A program made the position numbers and the translations under genes. Positions 31,338 through 41,784 of a stretch of 64,000 nt of DNA are shown piece after piece. The DNA is from Segnochrobactrum spirostomi (GTDB lineage: Bacteria; Pseudomonadota; Alphaproteobacteria; Rhizobiales; Segnochrobactraceae): contig NZ_VWNA01000001.1 of NCBI RefSeq assembly GCF_009600605.1, positions 1,832,001 to 1,896,000 of the forward strand. Direction: 5' to 3'. Under the pieces are notes generated by a model. That model was not told the DNA's origin, did not search any database, and saw only the letters and a list, made by a program, of their open reading frames with translations. Every line of letters starts with the position of its first letter. Position 1 is the stretch's first letter.

Positions 31338-31985
31338 ATGGCGGACGATCTCCTGAGGGCAGTCTTCTTTCGGGCGTCGCGGGATCCTGTGCTGACGCAC
31401 AGATTGCACGTTTTCCGGAAGGAACTCTTCGTTGACGAGCTCGGATGGGACCTCGCGGTCTCGGGCGAAGCCGAGCGCGATCAGTTCGATCTGATGGATC
31501 CGATGAACTGCGCGCTCTTCGTCGGCGACGACCTCGTCGGCACCTTCCGGGCGCTGCGCTGCGACCGGGCCTATCTCGGCAAGGAGGTCTTTCCTCAGCT
31601 CGCCTGGACCCACCCCTATCCGACCTCGTCGGAGTGCTGGGAGATCAGCCGGCTCGGCATGATGCGCGCCCACCGCCGCCACGCCAAGGCGCTCTACGCC
31701 GCGATGTTCGCGTTCGGCTGGATGCGCAGCGCCCGGGCACTCGTCGCCATCGCCGACCTCGAATACGAGCGCTTCCTCCACGTCCTCGGCATCGAGACGC
31801 ACCGCTACGGGCCGCCGCAGGAGATCGGTCGCGATCTGCGCGGCCGCCCGATCGTCGCCGTCGCCGGGGAAATCCCCCTGCGCGACCAACCGCCGGCGCT
31901 CGTCGCCAAGATGCACGCCCTGCTCGACACCATGGAGATCACCGATGAAACACTGGTTCTCGGATCTCGTCGCGTTCCAGCGTGA
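31338..31985 (+). CDS. LuxI-type acyl-homoserine-lactone synthase
   Basis: A 215-residue enzyme that makes an acyl-homoserine lactone from S-adenosylmethionine and an acyl carrier. Conserved family residues are visible: Arg27 and Phe31 in FRKELF, Trp37 in ELGW, Asp48 and Asp51 in RDQFDLMD, and the Glu/Arg of WEISRLGMM. I choose ATG 31338 because GGGGGCGAGG precedes it; ATG 31317 has no ribosome site. The last 41 bases overlap the P450 gene. The acyl chain cannot be read from sequence. Confidence 0.88.
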   Translation: MADDLLRAVFFRASRDPVLTHRLHVFRKELFVDELGWDLAVSGEAERDQFDLMDPMNCALFVGDDLVGTFRALRCDRAYLGKEVFPQLAWTHPYPTSSECWEISRLGMMRAHRRHAKALYAAMFAFGWMRSARALVAIADLEYERFLHVLGIETHRYGPPQEIGRDLRGRPIVAVAGEIPLRDQPPALVAKMHALLDTMEITDETLVLGSRRVPA

Positions 31986-33438
31986 CCCGCTCAACTTCTT
32001 CCTCGATCGCGGCAAGGCGGCGACCGAGCCGCTGGTGCCCCTCGCCATGGGGCCGTACGCCGTGATGCTCGTGGCCGACCCCGAGCTCGTGAAGCCGATC
32101 ATGAAGGCCGAGGAGGCCATGATCGACAAGGGCAAGCTGATCTACAAGCTGCGCGAGATCATCGGCCGCAGCTCGATGACGCTGTCCGGCCCCGATCACA
32201 AGGCGCGTCGCGCCGCGCTGCACCAGCAACTCGCCCGGGGCCTCGCGACCTCCTACGTACCGCAAATCTCCGCCATCATCCGCGAACAGGCGGCCGCGCT
32301 CGCGGTGGAGGGCCGCTTCGAGGCCCACCACGTCACCTCGCGGCTGACGCTCCGGGTGATCTGCAACATCCTGTTCGGGCCGGACGTGCTCAGCGCCGAG
32401 GACGAGACGCTCCTCATCGAGTCGATCAAGCTCGTCGAGGACGACCTCGCCGCCGACATCTTCAAGGTGCTGCCCGACCTGCCCTGGGTGCGGGCGCGCA
32501 AGAAGGCGCGGATGCGCCACGGCCGGGCCCAGATGATGCACGTCGTCGAGCGGGCCAAGGATCGCGCCGGGCAGGCTTCGATCCTGCGCGCTCTCGATGC
32601 GCTGAAGCTGCCCCCCGAGGAGCTCGGTGACGAAGTGCTGCTGCTGCTGCTCGCCGGCCACCACACCACCGGCACCGCGGCGGCGTGGCTGCTCTATCAC
32701 ATCGCCGCCGACCCGGCGCTCGCCGCCCGGCTCGCGGCGGAAGCCCGCGCGGTCAGCGACGACACCGGCGAGGCGGTGCCAAGCCGTCTGCCGGGGGCGG
32801 CGACCAGCCTCGCCGTTGTGCGCGAGGTGCTGCGGCTCTATCCGTCGGCGTGGTGGCTGTCGCGCGAGGTCAAGCAGCGCATGGAGCTCGGCGGCCGCAC
32901 GTTGAAGCCGGGCACGTCGCTCCTGATCTCGCCCTGGCACATGCACCGCGATCCGAAATATTGGGCGAACCCGGACAAGTTCGATCTCGAACGGAAGTTC
33001 GCCGGCGCCGCCTTCCTGCCCTTCGGGGCGGGGCCGCGCGCCTGCGTCGGCATGGGGGTCGGTATGCTGGAACTGCAACTCCTCGCGCTCGAGTTCGCCG
33101 CCGCCTACGAACTGCGCCCGCTCGCCGGGCCGCCGCCCGGACCGAAGCCCTCCATCACCCTGATCCCGCCACCGATGCTTCTCGGGCTGCGGCTTCGGGA
33201 GGTTGCTCCGCCCCCCACGCCCCCATCGAGGAGATCGCCCGTGAGCCGCAGCGACTTGGCCAAGAAGCGTGAGAATGCCCCGGCGACCGTCGAGCCGTCG
33301 CTGGTCACCTATCTCGAATATGCGCTCTCGGACGTCGGCGAGATCGACGAAACGGCCGCGAGCCTGCTCGAGGCCGCGATCAACCGGCTGCGCCTCGTCG
33401 GCGGTCTCGACCGGGAGGGCCGCCGGGCCATGAATTGA
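31945..33438 (+). CDS. Cytochrome P450 coupled to the luxI gene, with C-terminal extension
   Basis: A 497-residue heme monooxygenase. The heme ligand is Cys367 in FGAGPRACVG and the K-helix motif is Glu294-x-x-Arg297 (EVLR). The oxygen-activation helix reads AGHHTT (237-242), where the usual acid before Thr is His. It begins inside luxI (41-base overlap, GGAG at -10), which implies coupled expression and a role linked to the signal or its regulon. The P450 domain ends near residue 420; a Pro-rich linker and a 65-residue helical tail follow. GTG 33241, with AGGAG before it, could also start that tail as a separate small protein. Substrate unknown. Confidence 0.88.
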   Translation: MKHWFSDLVAFQRDPLNFFLDRGKAATEPLVPLAMGPYAVMLVADPELVKPIMKAEEAMIDKGKLIYKLREIIGRSSMTLSGPDHKARRAALHQQLARGLATSYVPQISAIIREQAAALAVEGRFEAHHVTSRLTLRVICNILFGPDVLSAEDETLLIESIKLVEDDLAADIFKVLPDLPWVRARKKARMRHGRAQMMHVVERAKDRAGQASILRALDALKLPPEELGDEVLLLLLAGHHTTGTAAAWLLYHIAADPALAARLAAEARAVSDDTGEAVPSRLPGAATSLAVVREVLRLYPSAWWLSREVKQRMELGGRTLKPGTSLLISPWHMHRDPKYWANPDKFDLERKFAGAAFLPFGAGPRACVGMGVGMLELQLLALEFAAAYELRPLAGPPPGPKPSITLIPPPMLLGLRLREVAPPPTPPSRRSPVSRSDLAKKRENAPATVEPSLVTYLEYALSDVGEIDETAASLLEAAINRLRLVGGLDREGRRAMN

Positions 33439-33591
33439 GGCCGGCGGCGCAGTCGAGGCGGCCCGTCCCGCCTCGGAGAAGTACGGCCGGCCGGCACCAC
33501 GAACGGTCGGCCGTATGGCGGACGGGCGCGGCAGGCCGGGGCGACGGGTGGGACACCCAGGCGCGTCGCCGCCCGTTCGCCCCCACGAATG

Positions 33592-33633
33592 CACGACGAG
33601 CCGCGCGGCATCCGCCGGCGGCTCGTCGCCTTT
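33592..33633 (+). terminator. Terminator between P450 and ahcY
   Basis: GACGAGCCGC and GCGGCTCGTC form a 10-bp stem, followed by GCCTTTCG. A second imperfect 12-bp inverted repeat (TACGGCCGGCCG with CGGTCGGCCGTA) lies at 33482-33515. The genes converge here. Confidence 0.55.
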
Positions 33634-33687
33634 CGAACGTCTATCGGCAGCGCGCCGGCGCGGCGCGCCGAAGCAGGCGCCGATCGA

Positions 33688-35088
<1,401 letters not shown>

Positions 35089-35167
35089 CGGCGGCTCCTC
35101 AAGACGGCTCTCGGGCCTCTGTGGCACGGCGGGCTTGCGCGGGCCCGACATCATGGACGTGCCGGAC

Positions 35168-35220
35168 CTTATAAAGCGCCCGCCGAGAGGGTCAATAAGG
35201 ATATAAAGATTTCTTTATAT
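35168..35220 (-). promoter_or_regulatory. ahcY promoter with adjoining perfect palindrome
   Basis: On the minus strand: palindrome ATATAAAGAAATCTTTATAT (35201-35220, 9-bp perfect arms), then -35 TTGACC (35190-35195), 16-bp spacer and -10 TATAAG (35168-35173). The start of transcription would be about 70 bases before ahcY. The operator just upstream of -35 recalls AT-rich palindromes described for S-adenosylmethionine/homocysteine-responsive ArsR-type regulators. That link is from memory and unproven. Confidence 0.7.
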
Positions 35221-35243
35221 GGACGCCCCGTCCGCAAGGCGGC

Positions 35244-35534
35244 TCAATCGCTCTCGCCGAACCCGTGGGAGACGAGGGATTCGAGCGCTTCGAGGACGGC
35301 GTCTGCCTGCGGGCCGCAGGCGCGGACGGAAATCGTCGTGCCGGGGCCGGCCGCGAGCATCAGGAGACCCATGATCGAGGTGCCGCCGACCTCTTGGTCG
35401 TCGCGACCGACGCGCACCTCGGCCTCGAACATCTCGACGAGGCGGGCGAACTTGGCGGCGGCGCGGGCGTGCAGGCCGCGCCGGTTGACGATCGCGAGAT
35501 CGCGCACCCGCTCGGAACTATCGGTGACCGGCAA
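35244..35534 (-). CDS. HPr-family phosphocarrier protein
   Basis: A 96-residue phosphocarrier. His22 in RRGLHARAAAKF is the site phosphorylated by enzyme I, and Ser53 in GGTSIMGLLML is the site for HPr kinase encoded nearby. In Hyphomicrobiales this is the regulatory nitrogen/carbon PTS, without sugar transport. Its start overlaps the end of the EIIA gene by 17 bases. Confidence 0.94.
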   Translation of the reverse strand: MPVTDSSERVRDLAIVNRRGLHARAAAKFARLVEMFEAEVRVGRDDQEVGGTSIMGLLMLAAGPGTTISVRACGPQADAVLEALESLVSHGFGESD

Positions 35535-35922
35535 GGACCTGACTCGCCACGCTGATATATTTCTGGCCCGCCTTTTTCGCCTCGTCGACCGCGGTGGTGA
35601 GGTCGAGTTCCTCGCGAACGGACGCGAGCTTGACGAGCATCGGCAGGTTGACCCCGGCGATGACCTCGATCTGGCCGAGCTCCATCACGGAAATCGCCAG
35701 ATTGGATGGCGTGCCGCCGAACATGTCGGTGAGGACGATGACGCCCGCATCGCCGCGCACGCGGCCGACGGCGGCGACAATGTCCTGACGCCGCCGCTCC
35801 ATATCGTCGTCGGGGCCGATGCAGATCGTCTCTACCGCGGTCTGCGGGCCGACCACATGCTCGGTGGCCGCCTTGAGCTCATCGGCGAGCCGGCCGTGGG
35901 TGACGAGGACGAGACCTATCAT
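35518..35922 (-). CDS. PTS EIIA component, mannose/fructose class (regulatory)
   Basis: A 134-residue protein with the active His9 in LVLVTHGRLADEL, followed by VLTDMFGGTPSNLA. No EIIB, EIIC or EIID gene is near, so it most likely acts as a regulatory phosphoacceptor from HPr. ATG 35922 is chosen since it begins the conserved strand; a longer frame adds nothing recognisable. Confidence 0.92.
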   Translation of the reverse strand: MIGLVLVTHGRLADELKAATEHVVGPQTAVETICIGPDDDMERRRQDIVAAVGRVRGDAGVIVLTDMFGGTPSNLAISVMELGQIEVIAGVNLPMLVKLASVREELDLTTAVDEAKKAGQKYISVASQVLAGHR

Positions 35923-36060
35923 CGCGTCTCCAACGCATGGCGTCCGCGCCGGAGGCACGGATCGTTCCGGGTTCCGAGGCCGGCCCCGGGCCGCCTCACA
36001 TTTTCCCAGCCCCGCGGGACGCGCAAGTGTCTTCGCAGCCGCGAAAGCCGAATAGCGCGA

Positions 36061-36570
36061 TCAAGCGCCGGTTCCGCACGGATTTCCGAGACGTTCGACC
36101 GTCGCCAGCACCGCACCCGCGGCCGTCTCCGCACTGCGGCAGGGCAACGTCAAGCGCGGCAGATCGATGCCGGCGAGGCGCACGAGGCGCTCCTGCCACT
36201 CGGGAACGCGCTCGAGCGCCGCCGGTTCGACGAGATCGACCACCAGACGGACGATCGCCGCGGGTTCGTGGGCGATCGGCTCGATTCCGGCGCCGCGCCG
36301 CTCCACGAGACCGGCGATCGGGGCCGGCACGCGCGCCAAGAGGCGGCCGTTCACCGCCGCCAGAAAAACCTGATCGTCCGCGACCAGGCGCGCGAACCGG
36401 CCGCGAGCCGCGAGGAGATCGAGGAGCGCGAGAGCAAGCGCCGATTTGCCCGCACCGGACGCACCGCGGATCAGGATGCCCGCTTCACCGGCGAGGAGGA
36501 CGGTCGCGTGGATCGTGCGCGCCGTGTGAGGCCGCGCCGCGACGCCGGTCGCGTCTACCTCCACGGCCAT
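36061..36570 (-). CDS. hprK: HPr kinase/phosphorylase, short alphaproteobacterial form
   Basis: A 169-residue kinase consisting of the catalytic domain only; the N-terminal half of the Gram-positive enzyme is missing, as is normal in this order. Walker A is GASGAGKS (36-43), followed by LVADDQVFL and the signature region GAGIEPI. It phosphorylates Ser of HPr. It lies 3 bases after chvG, linking the PTS to the ChvG/ChvI system. Confidence 0.88.
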   Translation of the reverse strand: MAVEVDATGVAARPHTARTIHATVLLAGEAGILIRGASGAGKSALALALLDLLAARGRFARLVADDQVFLAAVNGRLLARVPAPIAGLVERRGAGIEPIAHEPAAIVRLVVDLVEPAALERVPEWQERLVRLAGIDLPRLTLPCRSAETAAGAVLATVERLGNPCGTGA

Positions 36571-36573
36571 CGT

Positions 36574-38535
36574 CTATTTCCCCGGCAGCGGGCCGCCGGG
36601 GACACGCACGACGAACCGGGCACCCAGCACCTTCGGCTCGCCCTCCGCGTCGGTCCCGGTGCGGTTCTCGGCCCAGATACGACCCTGGTGCGCCTCGATG
36701 ATCTGCTTGGAAATCGAAAGCCCGAGGCCCGAATTGTTGCCGAAACCGTCCTGTTCGGGGCGGTCGGTATAGAAGCGCTCGAAGATGCGGTCGATCATTT
36801 CGGCGCGGATGCCCGGCCCATCGTCGTCGACGGTGACCTCGATCTCCGGGCCGACGCGGCGCACCCCGACCCGGACCGACCCGCCTGGCGGCGAGAACGA
36901 GCGGGCGTTGTCGATGAGGTTGGTGAACACCTGGCCGAGCCGGCTGTCGTGGCCGGTGGTCGCATAGGGTTCGGTGCCGCTGCGGGCCTCGGCGATCTTG
37001 AGGACGAGACTTGGGCCGCCGTCCTTGGTGAGGCCGCGCTGGATCGCGACCACCGCTTCCACGATCGCCGCGAGATCGATCGGCACCGAATCCTGGCGCG
37101 ACAGCTCGGCATCGAGGCGGGAGGCGTCCGAGATGTCGCTGATGAGGCGGTTCAGGCGGCGCACGTCGTGGTGAATGATCTCCATCAGCCGCGCGCGCGA
37201 GGCATCGGACTTCGCAAGCGGCAGCGTCTCGACCGCGCTCTTGAGCGAGGTCAGGGGGTTCTTGAGCTCGTGGGAGACGTCGGCGGCGAACGCCTCGATC
37301 GCGTCCATGCGCCGGTAGAGCGCGTTCGTCATGTCGTGCAGCGCGCGGGCGAGATGGCCGATCTCATCGCGGCGGTCGGAAAAGTCTGGGATCGTCTCGC
37401 GCGCCTTGACGCCGCGGCGCACCCGGTCGGCGGCGGCGGCGAGCCGGCGCATCGGGCCGGCGATGGTGCCGGCGAGCAGCACCGACATGGTGATCGTGAC
37501 GAGCGCGGCGACGATGAACACCTTGACGATGGCGAGCCGCTCGGCACGCAGGATCGCCTCGATATCGCCGCCCTGGGTCGAGAGCATCAGGACGCCGAGG
37601 ACGGCGCGGAAACGCTGGATCGGCACCGCCACCGAGACGATGATCTGCCCGTTGTCGGTGACGCGCACCACACTCGCCGGAGCGCCGCCGATCGCCCGCT
37701 CGACCTCCGGATAGCCGCGCCCGTCGGCGCCGGACAATTCGTGATAGACCGGCAGCTCACCCCGCACGAACCAGCCCCGCACCATCTCCCACAGCCGGTC
37801 GAACCAGTTCGGCGCATCGGCGTCGGGCGGCGGCAGGTCGTACTTTAAGATCTCCCCGCGGGAATAGAGGTAGCGCGAATCGAGCAGGAGCACGCCGTCG
37901 CGGTCATAGATGCGGGCGCGCGTCTTGGTGGGCGAGATCAGCCGGCGCAGGATCGGCGCGACGCGCTCCGGATTGATTGGGAAATCGAGCGATTGCAGGC
38001 TCTCGTCGTTCGGCGAGGCGGTGTCGCCGGCCTGCATCTGAAGGAGGCGGTCGGGGTCGATGGTGATGGTGCCGGTGTCGGCCGAGGCGGAGCCGGCGAT
38101 CGCCGCCGCGATGATCTCGCCCTGGGTGAGCAGGCTCTCCACCCGCGCATCGATCAGCCCGGCGCGGAATTGGTTGAGATAGAGGATGCCGGAGACGAGC
38201 GCGGCGAGCGCGGCGACGTTGAGGAAGACGATGCGCCGGGTGAGGCTCGAGAAGAAATAGGTCGAGAGCGCCGCCCGCGTGCGCAGAAGGAGGCGGCGCC
38301 ACGCACGCACCCGCAGGAAGGCCGGTCGGCGCCATTCGAAGCGGGGTCGTGGCGGCTGCGGCGCAGGCGGCGGCTCCGGGACCGGCTCGCTGGAGACCGG
38401 CTTGACCTCGGGCGCCTTGCCGGCGGCCGCTGGATCGTCGGTCTCGGCATCGCGCCGCGCGGCGACGGGCGGCGCGGCGGAGGCCTCGTCACGCGGGGCG
38501 GGCTTGTCGCCGGCGATCTCCGTTTCAAGGGCCAT
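36574..38535 (-). CDS. chvG: Sensor histidine kinase ChvG (ExoS)
   Basis: A 653-residue membrane sensor. A Pro-rich cytoplasmic N-terminus of about 90 residues leads to a first membrane helix (FLNVAALAALVSGILYLNQF). A periplasmic domain of about 225 residues follows, then a second helix (VFIVAALVTITMSVLLAGTI) and a HAMP region. The H-box is SHELKNPLTSLKSA (His near 421). The ATPase has FTNLIDNARSF (N-box) and DDGPGIRAE. In rhizobia this pair senses acid and envelope conditions and is held off by periplasmic ExoR; no exoR is in the window. Confidence 0.95.
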   Translation of the reverse strand: MALETEIAGDKPAPRDEASAAPPVAARRDAETDDPAAAGKAPEVKPVSSEPVPEPPPAPQPPRPRFEWRRPAFLRVRAWRRLLLRTRAALSTYFFSSLTRRIVFLNVAALAALVSGILYLNQFRAGLIDARVESLLTQGEIIAAAIAGSASADTGTITIDPDRLLQMQAGDTASPNDESLQSLDFPINPERVAPILRRLISPTKTRARIYDRDGVLLLDSRYLYSRGEILKYDLPPPDADAPNWFDRLWEMVRGWFVRGELPVYHELSGADGRGYPEVERAIGGAPASVVRVTDNGQIIVSVAVPIQRFRAVLGVLMLSTQGGDIEAILRAERLAIVKVFIVAALVTITMSVLLAGTIAGPMRRLAAAADRVRRGVKARETIPDFSDRRDEIGHLARALHDMTNALYRRMDAIEAFAADVSHELKNPLTSLKSAVETLPLAKSDASRARLMEIIHHDVRRLNRLISDISDASRLDAELSRQDSVPIDLAAIVEAVVAIQRGLTKDGGPSLVLKIAEARSGTEPYATTGHDSRLGQVFTNLIDNARSFSPPGGSVRVGVRRVGPEIEVTVDDDGPGIRAEMIDRIFERFYTDRPEQDGFGNNSGLGLSISKQIIEAHQGRIWAENRTGTDAEGEPKVLGARFVVRVPGGPLPGK

Positions 38536-38603
38536 CAGAGGCCGTCACTCCGTGCGCCGCCGCACCACGCCGTCCGCACGGCCGTGTGGACAGCCATGGC
38601 GCA

Positions 38604-39305
38604 TCACATCTCTTTAAAGCGGTAGCCGACGCCGTACAGAGTTTCGATCATGTCGAAGTCGTCATCGACGACCTTGAACTTCTTGCGCAGCCGCTTGATG
38701 TGGCTGTCGATGGTGCGGTCGTCGACATAGACCTGATCGTCATAGGCCGCGTCCATCAGGGCGTTGCGGCTCTTGACGACGCCGGGACGCTGGGCGAGCG
38801 CGTAGAGGATCAGGAATTCGGTGACGGTGAGCGTCACCGGCAGGCCGCGCCAGGTGCAGGTGTGGCGCTCCTGGTCCATCACCAGCAGGCCGCGCTCGAG
38901 GGTCTTGGCCGCATCGGAGGCCTTCGTCGCCGCCGGATCGCGCGGCTGGGAGCGGCGCAGCACCGCCTTCACCCGCTCGACGAGCAGACGCTGGGAGAAT
39001 GGCTTCCGGATGAAATCGTCGGCCCCCATCTTGAGGCCGAACAATTCGTCGATCTCGTCGTCCTTGGAGGTGAGGAAGATCACCGGCATGTCGCTGCGCT
39101 GGCGCAGGCGCCGCAGCAATTCCATGCCGTCCATGCGCGGCATCTTGATGTCGAGGATGGCGAGGTCGGGATTGGCCTGGGCGAGACCGTCGAGCGCCGA
39201 GGCGCCGTCGGTATAGGTCTCGACCCGGTAGCCTTCCGCCTCGAGCGCGATCGACACCGAAGCGAGGATGTTTCGATCATCGTCGACGAGGGCGATCGTC
39301 GGCAT
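38604..39305 (-). CDS. chvI: Response regulator ChvI
   Basis: A 233-residue OmpR-family regulator with acidic pocket VDDDR, phosphoacceptor Asp52 in [12 protein letters not shown] and Lys in IRKPFS. The winged-helix domain has [15 protein letters not shown] and YGVGYRF. It starts the minus-strand chvI-chvG-hprK-EIIA-HPr gene row. Confidence 0.97.
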   Translation of the reverse strand: MPTIALVDDDRNILASVSIALEAEGYRVETYTDGASALDGLAQANPDLAILDIKMPRMDGMELLRRLRQRSDMPVIFLTSKDDEIDELFGLKMGADDFIRKPFSQRLLVERVKAVLRRSQPRDPAATKASDAAKTLERGLLVMDQERHTCTWRGLPVTLTVTEFLILYALAQRPGVVKSRNALMDAAYDDQVYVDDRTIDSHIKRLRKKFKVVDDDFDMIETLYGVGYRFKEM

Positions 39306-39458
39306 ATGAAGCGATCCTTCTCAAGTTGGCCGCCAGAAGTCTCCGGCGGCGGCGTCCGGGACCGGACGAAAATTGGGCGCTGCCCACACTTTGGGCGAAG
39401 TGAACGCTTACTCTAGCGAAAATATGGCAGTCGGCTTCTCTTTCAAACCACCTTTTCC

Positions 39459-40874
39459 TCAAAGGCTGTGCAAGGGCCGGGCGGAGACCGCGAGAAAGCG
39501 CGGCAGGAGGATCGCGAGCGAGGTGATCATGCCCGCCGCGATGCCGTAGAACAGCCCGACCGGGCCGAAGCCGAGGACGTGCGTCGCCGCATACGCGGCC
39601 GGAACCGCCACGCACCAGAACGCGGCGCCTTGGGCGAACAGCGGCAGCCAGACGTCACCCGTCCCGCGCAACGCCCCGAGCAGCACGCCGTTCGTCGCGT
39701 CGACCGCCACGAACCAGCCGGCGACCATGAGCATGTCGCGCGCGATGGTCAGCACCGAGACATCCTGGGTGACGAAGCCGGCGACCGTTTGCGGCGCGAG
39801 ATGGAAGGCGATGCCGACCGGCACCGCAGCGACGACCGCGAGCCCGAGCGCGACGAGCCCGGCGCGGCGGACGTCCGGCTGCGAGCCGCGCCCGACGGCG
39901 ATGCCGGTGCGGATCGTCGCCGCGCCACCGAAGCCGATGGCGCTCATATAGACGAGGACGAGCAGGGTCATCGTGGTCTGGTGCGCCGCCGCGGCGACCT
40001 CGCCGAGCGCACCGGCGATGAACACGACGGCCGTGAACGCCGAGCTCTCGACGCCCTGGGCGATGCCCATCGGCAGGCCGAGCCGGCGCAGCTTGCGCCC
40101 GACCTCGCCGCCCGCGCGCGCCGCCTCGGCGAACCAGGTCCGCAGCGGCACATCGAGGCCGAGCCGGCGCCGGTCGGCACGATGAGCCCAGATCACCCAG
40201 GCGACGGCGACGAAGCAGAGCCACCGGATCGCCGACGAGCCGAGCACGGCCCCCGCGGCCCCCATCGGCGCGACGAAGCCGCCCCAGCCGAGCACCAGGG
40301 CGAGATTGAGCGGGATCTTGACGAGGTCGGCGACGAGAATGACGATCAGGGCGACGCGAGGCCGGCCGGTCGCCTCCAGGAACATCGCCGCGGTGACGTA
40401 GAGCAGCAGGCCCGGCAGACCATAGGCATAGGCCCGCGACACCGCGGCGGCGCCGGCGGCGATCTCCGGCGTCTGGCCGACGGCGCGGAAGAACGGCTCG
40501 GAGAAGGCGCTCGCGGTGCCGATGACGACCCCGAGCACGAGGGCATGCAACAGCGCCGCCCGCAGCACGGCGCCGGCCCCGGCGGGATGACCCGCGCCGA
40601 TCGCCTGGGCGGTCAGGACGGCGGTCGATTGCAGGGCGCCGAGCGCCACCAGCATCAGCGTGATCTGCGGAGCGATGCCGACCGCGAAGAAGGCGAGCTG
40701 GTCGGGCCCCGACCAGCCGGTCACCACCGTATCGATGGTGATCATCAGGATCATGCCGGCGCGCGATCCGATCATCGGCAGCGCCAGGCGCACCGTCTCG
40801 GCGACGTGCTTGCGGAGCGGCAGCGCGGCGCCGACAGGTGGCACGGCGGACGCGAGAGCGAAATCGGACGGCAT
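39459..40874 (-). CDS. MATE-family multidrug/toxin efflux transporter
   Basis: A 471-residue inner-membrane protein with about 12 hydrophobic segments in two MatE halves. It has RLALPMIGSRAGMILMITID at the start of half one, and GLPMGIAQGVESSAFTAVVF and VAAAAHQTTM in half two. It exports cations or drugs in exchange for Na+ or H+. ATG 40874 is preferred to TTG 40883. It lies between chvI and pckA, which are usually neighbours in this order. Confidence 0.9.
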   Translation of the reverse strand: MPSDFALASAVPPVGAALPLRKHVAETVRLALPMIGSRAGMILMITIDTVVTGWSGPDQLAFFAVGIAPQITLMLVALGALQSTAVLTAQAIGAGHPAGAGAVLRAALLHALVLGVVIGTASAFSEPFFRAVGQTPEIAAGAAAVSRAYAYGLPGLLLYVTAAMFLEATGRPRVALIVILVADLVKIPLNLALVLGWGGFVAPMGAAGAVLGSSAIRWLCFVAVAWVIWAHRADRRRLGLDVPLRTWFAEAARAGGEVGRKLRRLGLPMGIAQGVESSAFTAVVFIAGALGEVAAAAHQTTMTLLVLVYMSAIGFGGAATIRTGIAVGRGSQPDVRRAGLVALGLAVVAAVPVGIAFHLAPQTVAGFVTQDVSVLTIARDMLMVAGWFVAVDATNGVLLGALRGTGDVWLPLFAQGAAFWCVAVPAAYAATHVLGFGPVGLFYGIAAGMITSLAILLPRFLAVSARPLHSL

Positions 40875-41016
40875 TCTGATCAAGGCGCTCTTGTAGGGGC
40901 GGATTCGGGGGCGGCCGAAGCGGCCCGACCCTCCCTCTTACCCCAGACGATCCCCTGTTGCACAGCAAACGGGCGCCGTGCCCAATATGGCTTCACGACC
41001 ATTTGGGACCCGATCC

Positions 41017-41784
41017 ATGGATTCGCACGACGATCTCGACATCGCCCGACGGCTTCTTCGCACCGCACGGCGCTGCGCGCTCGGGACGCGGACGCTGGCC
41101 GACGCGCCGCTCGGCGCCGGCGCGCCGTTCGCCTCGCTCGCGACCTATGCCACGCTGCCGAGCGGCGCGCCGGTCGTCTTGGTCTCGCGTCTCGCCGTCC
41201 ACACCCGCAATCTCGAAGCCGATTCCCGGGCCGCGCTCCTCGTCGAGGACGTCGACATCGCCGATCCGCTGGAGGGGGCCCGCCTCACCCTCAGCGGCCG
41301 GCTCGACACGGTGCCCGCCGATCTCGTGCCCCTGGTCCGGCGGCGCTTCCTCGCCCGCCATCCTGCGGCGGCGTCCTATGTCGATTTCGGCGATTTCGGC
41401 TTCCGGCAATTGACCCTCGCCGGCGCGCACCTCGTCGCCGGCTTCGGCCGCATCCGCGGTTTCGCCGCCGCCGACCTCCTGACCCCGCTCGCCGGCGCCG
41501 CCGATCTCGTCGAGGCCGAGCCCTCCGCGCTCGAACACATGAACGCCGACCACCGCGACGCGCTCGCGGCCTACGCGACGGGCCTCGCCGGCGCGGCGCC
41601 GGGTGATTGGCGGGCGACCGGCCTCGACCCAGACGGTCTCGACCTGATGACCGCGGACGCCCGCCGCACGGTGCGGGTGCGCTTCCCCGAGCGGGTCACG
41701 AACGCGACAACCCTGCGGCTCGCCCTGCGCGAACTCGCCGACGCCGCCCGCGCCGCCGCACGGGCGCAGCAGCAGCAGACCTAA
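41017..41784 (+). CDS. HugZ/pyridoxamine-oxidase-like flavin or heme-binding protein with DUF2470
   Basis: A 255-residue cytoplasmic protein. Residues about 10-165 form a split-barrel of the PNPOx-like family (LATYATLPSGAPVVLVSRLA, SRAALLVED). The last 80 residues are DUF2470, with the marker HMNADHRDAL. This arrangement is shared with HugZ/HutZ heme-degrading proteins; heme binding cannot be claimed. GGGA precedes ATG 41017; in-frame starts at 40978 and 40987 are possible. It is divergent from the MATE gene. Confidence 0.82.
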   Translation: MDSHDDLDIARRLLRTARRCALGTRTLADAPLGAGAPFASLATYATLPSGAPVVLVSRLAVHTRNLEADSRAALLVEDVDIADPLEGARLTLSGRLDTVPADLVPLVRRRFLARHPAAASYVDFGDFGFRQLTLAGAHLVAGFGRIRGFAAADLLTPLAGAADLVEAEPSALEHMNADHRDALAAYATGLAGAAPGDWRATGLDPDGLDLMTADARRTVRVRFPERVTNATTLRLALRELADAARAAARAQQQQT

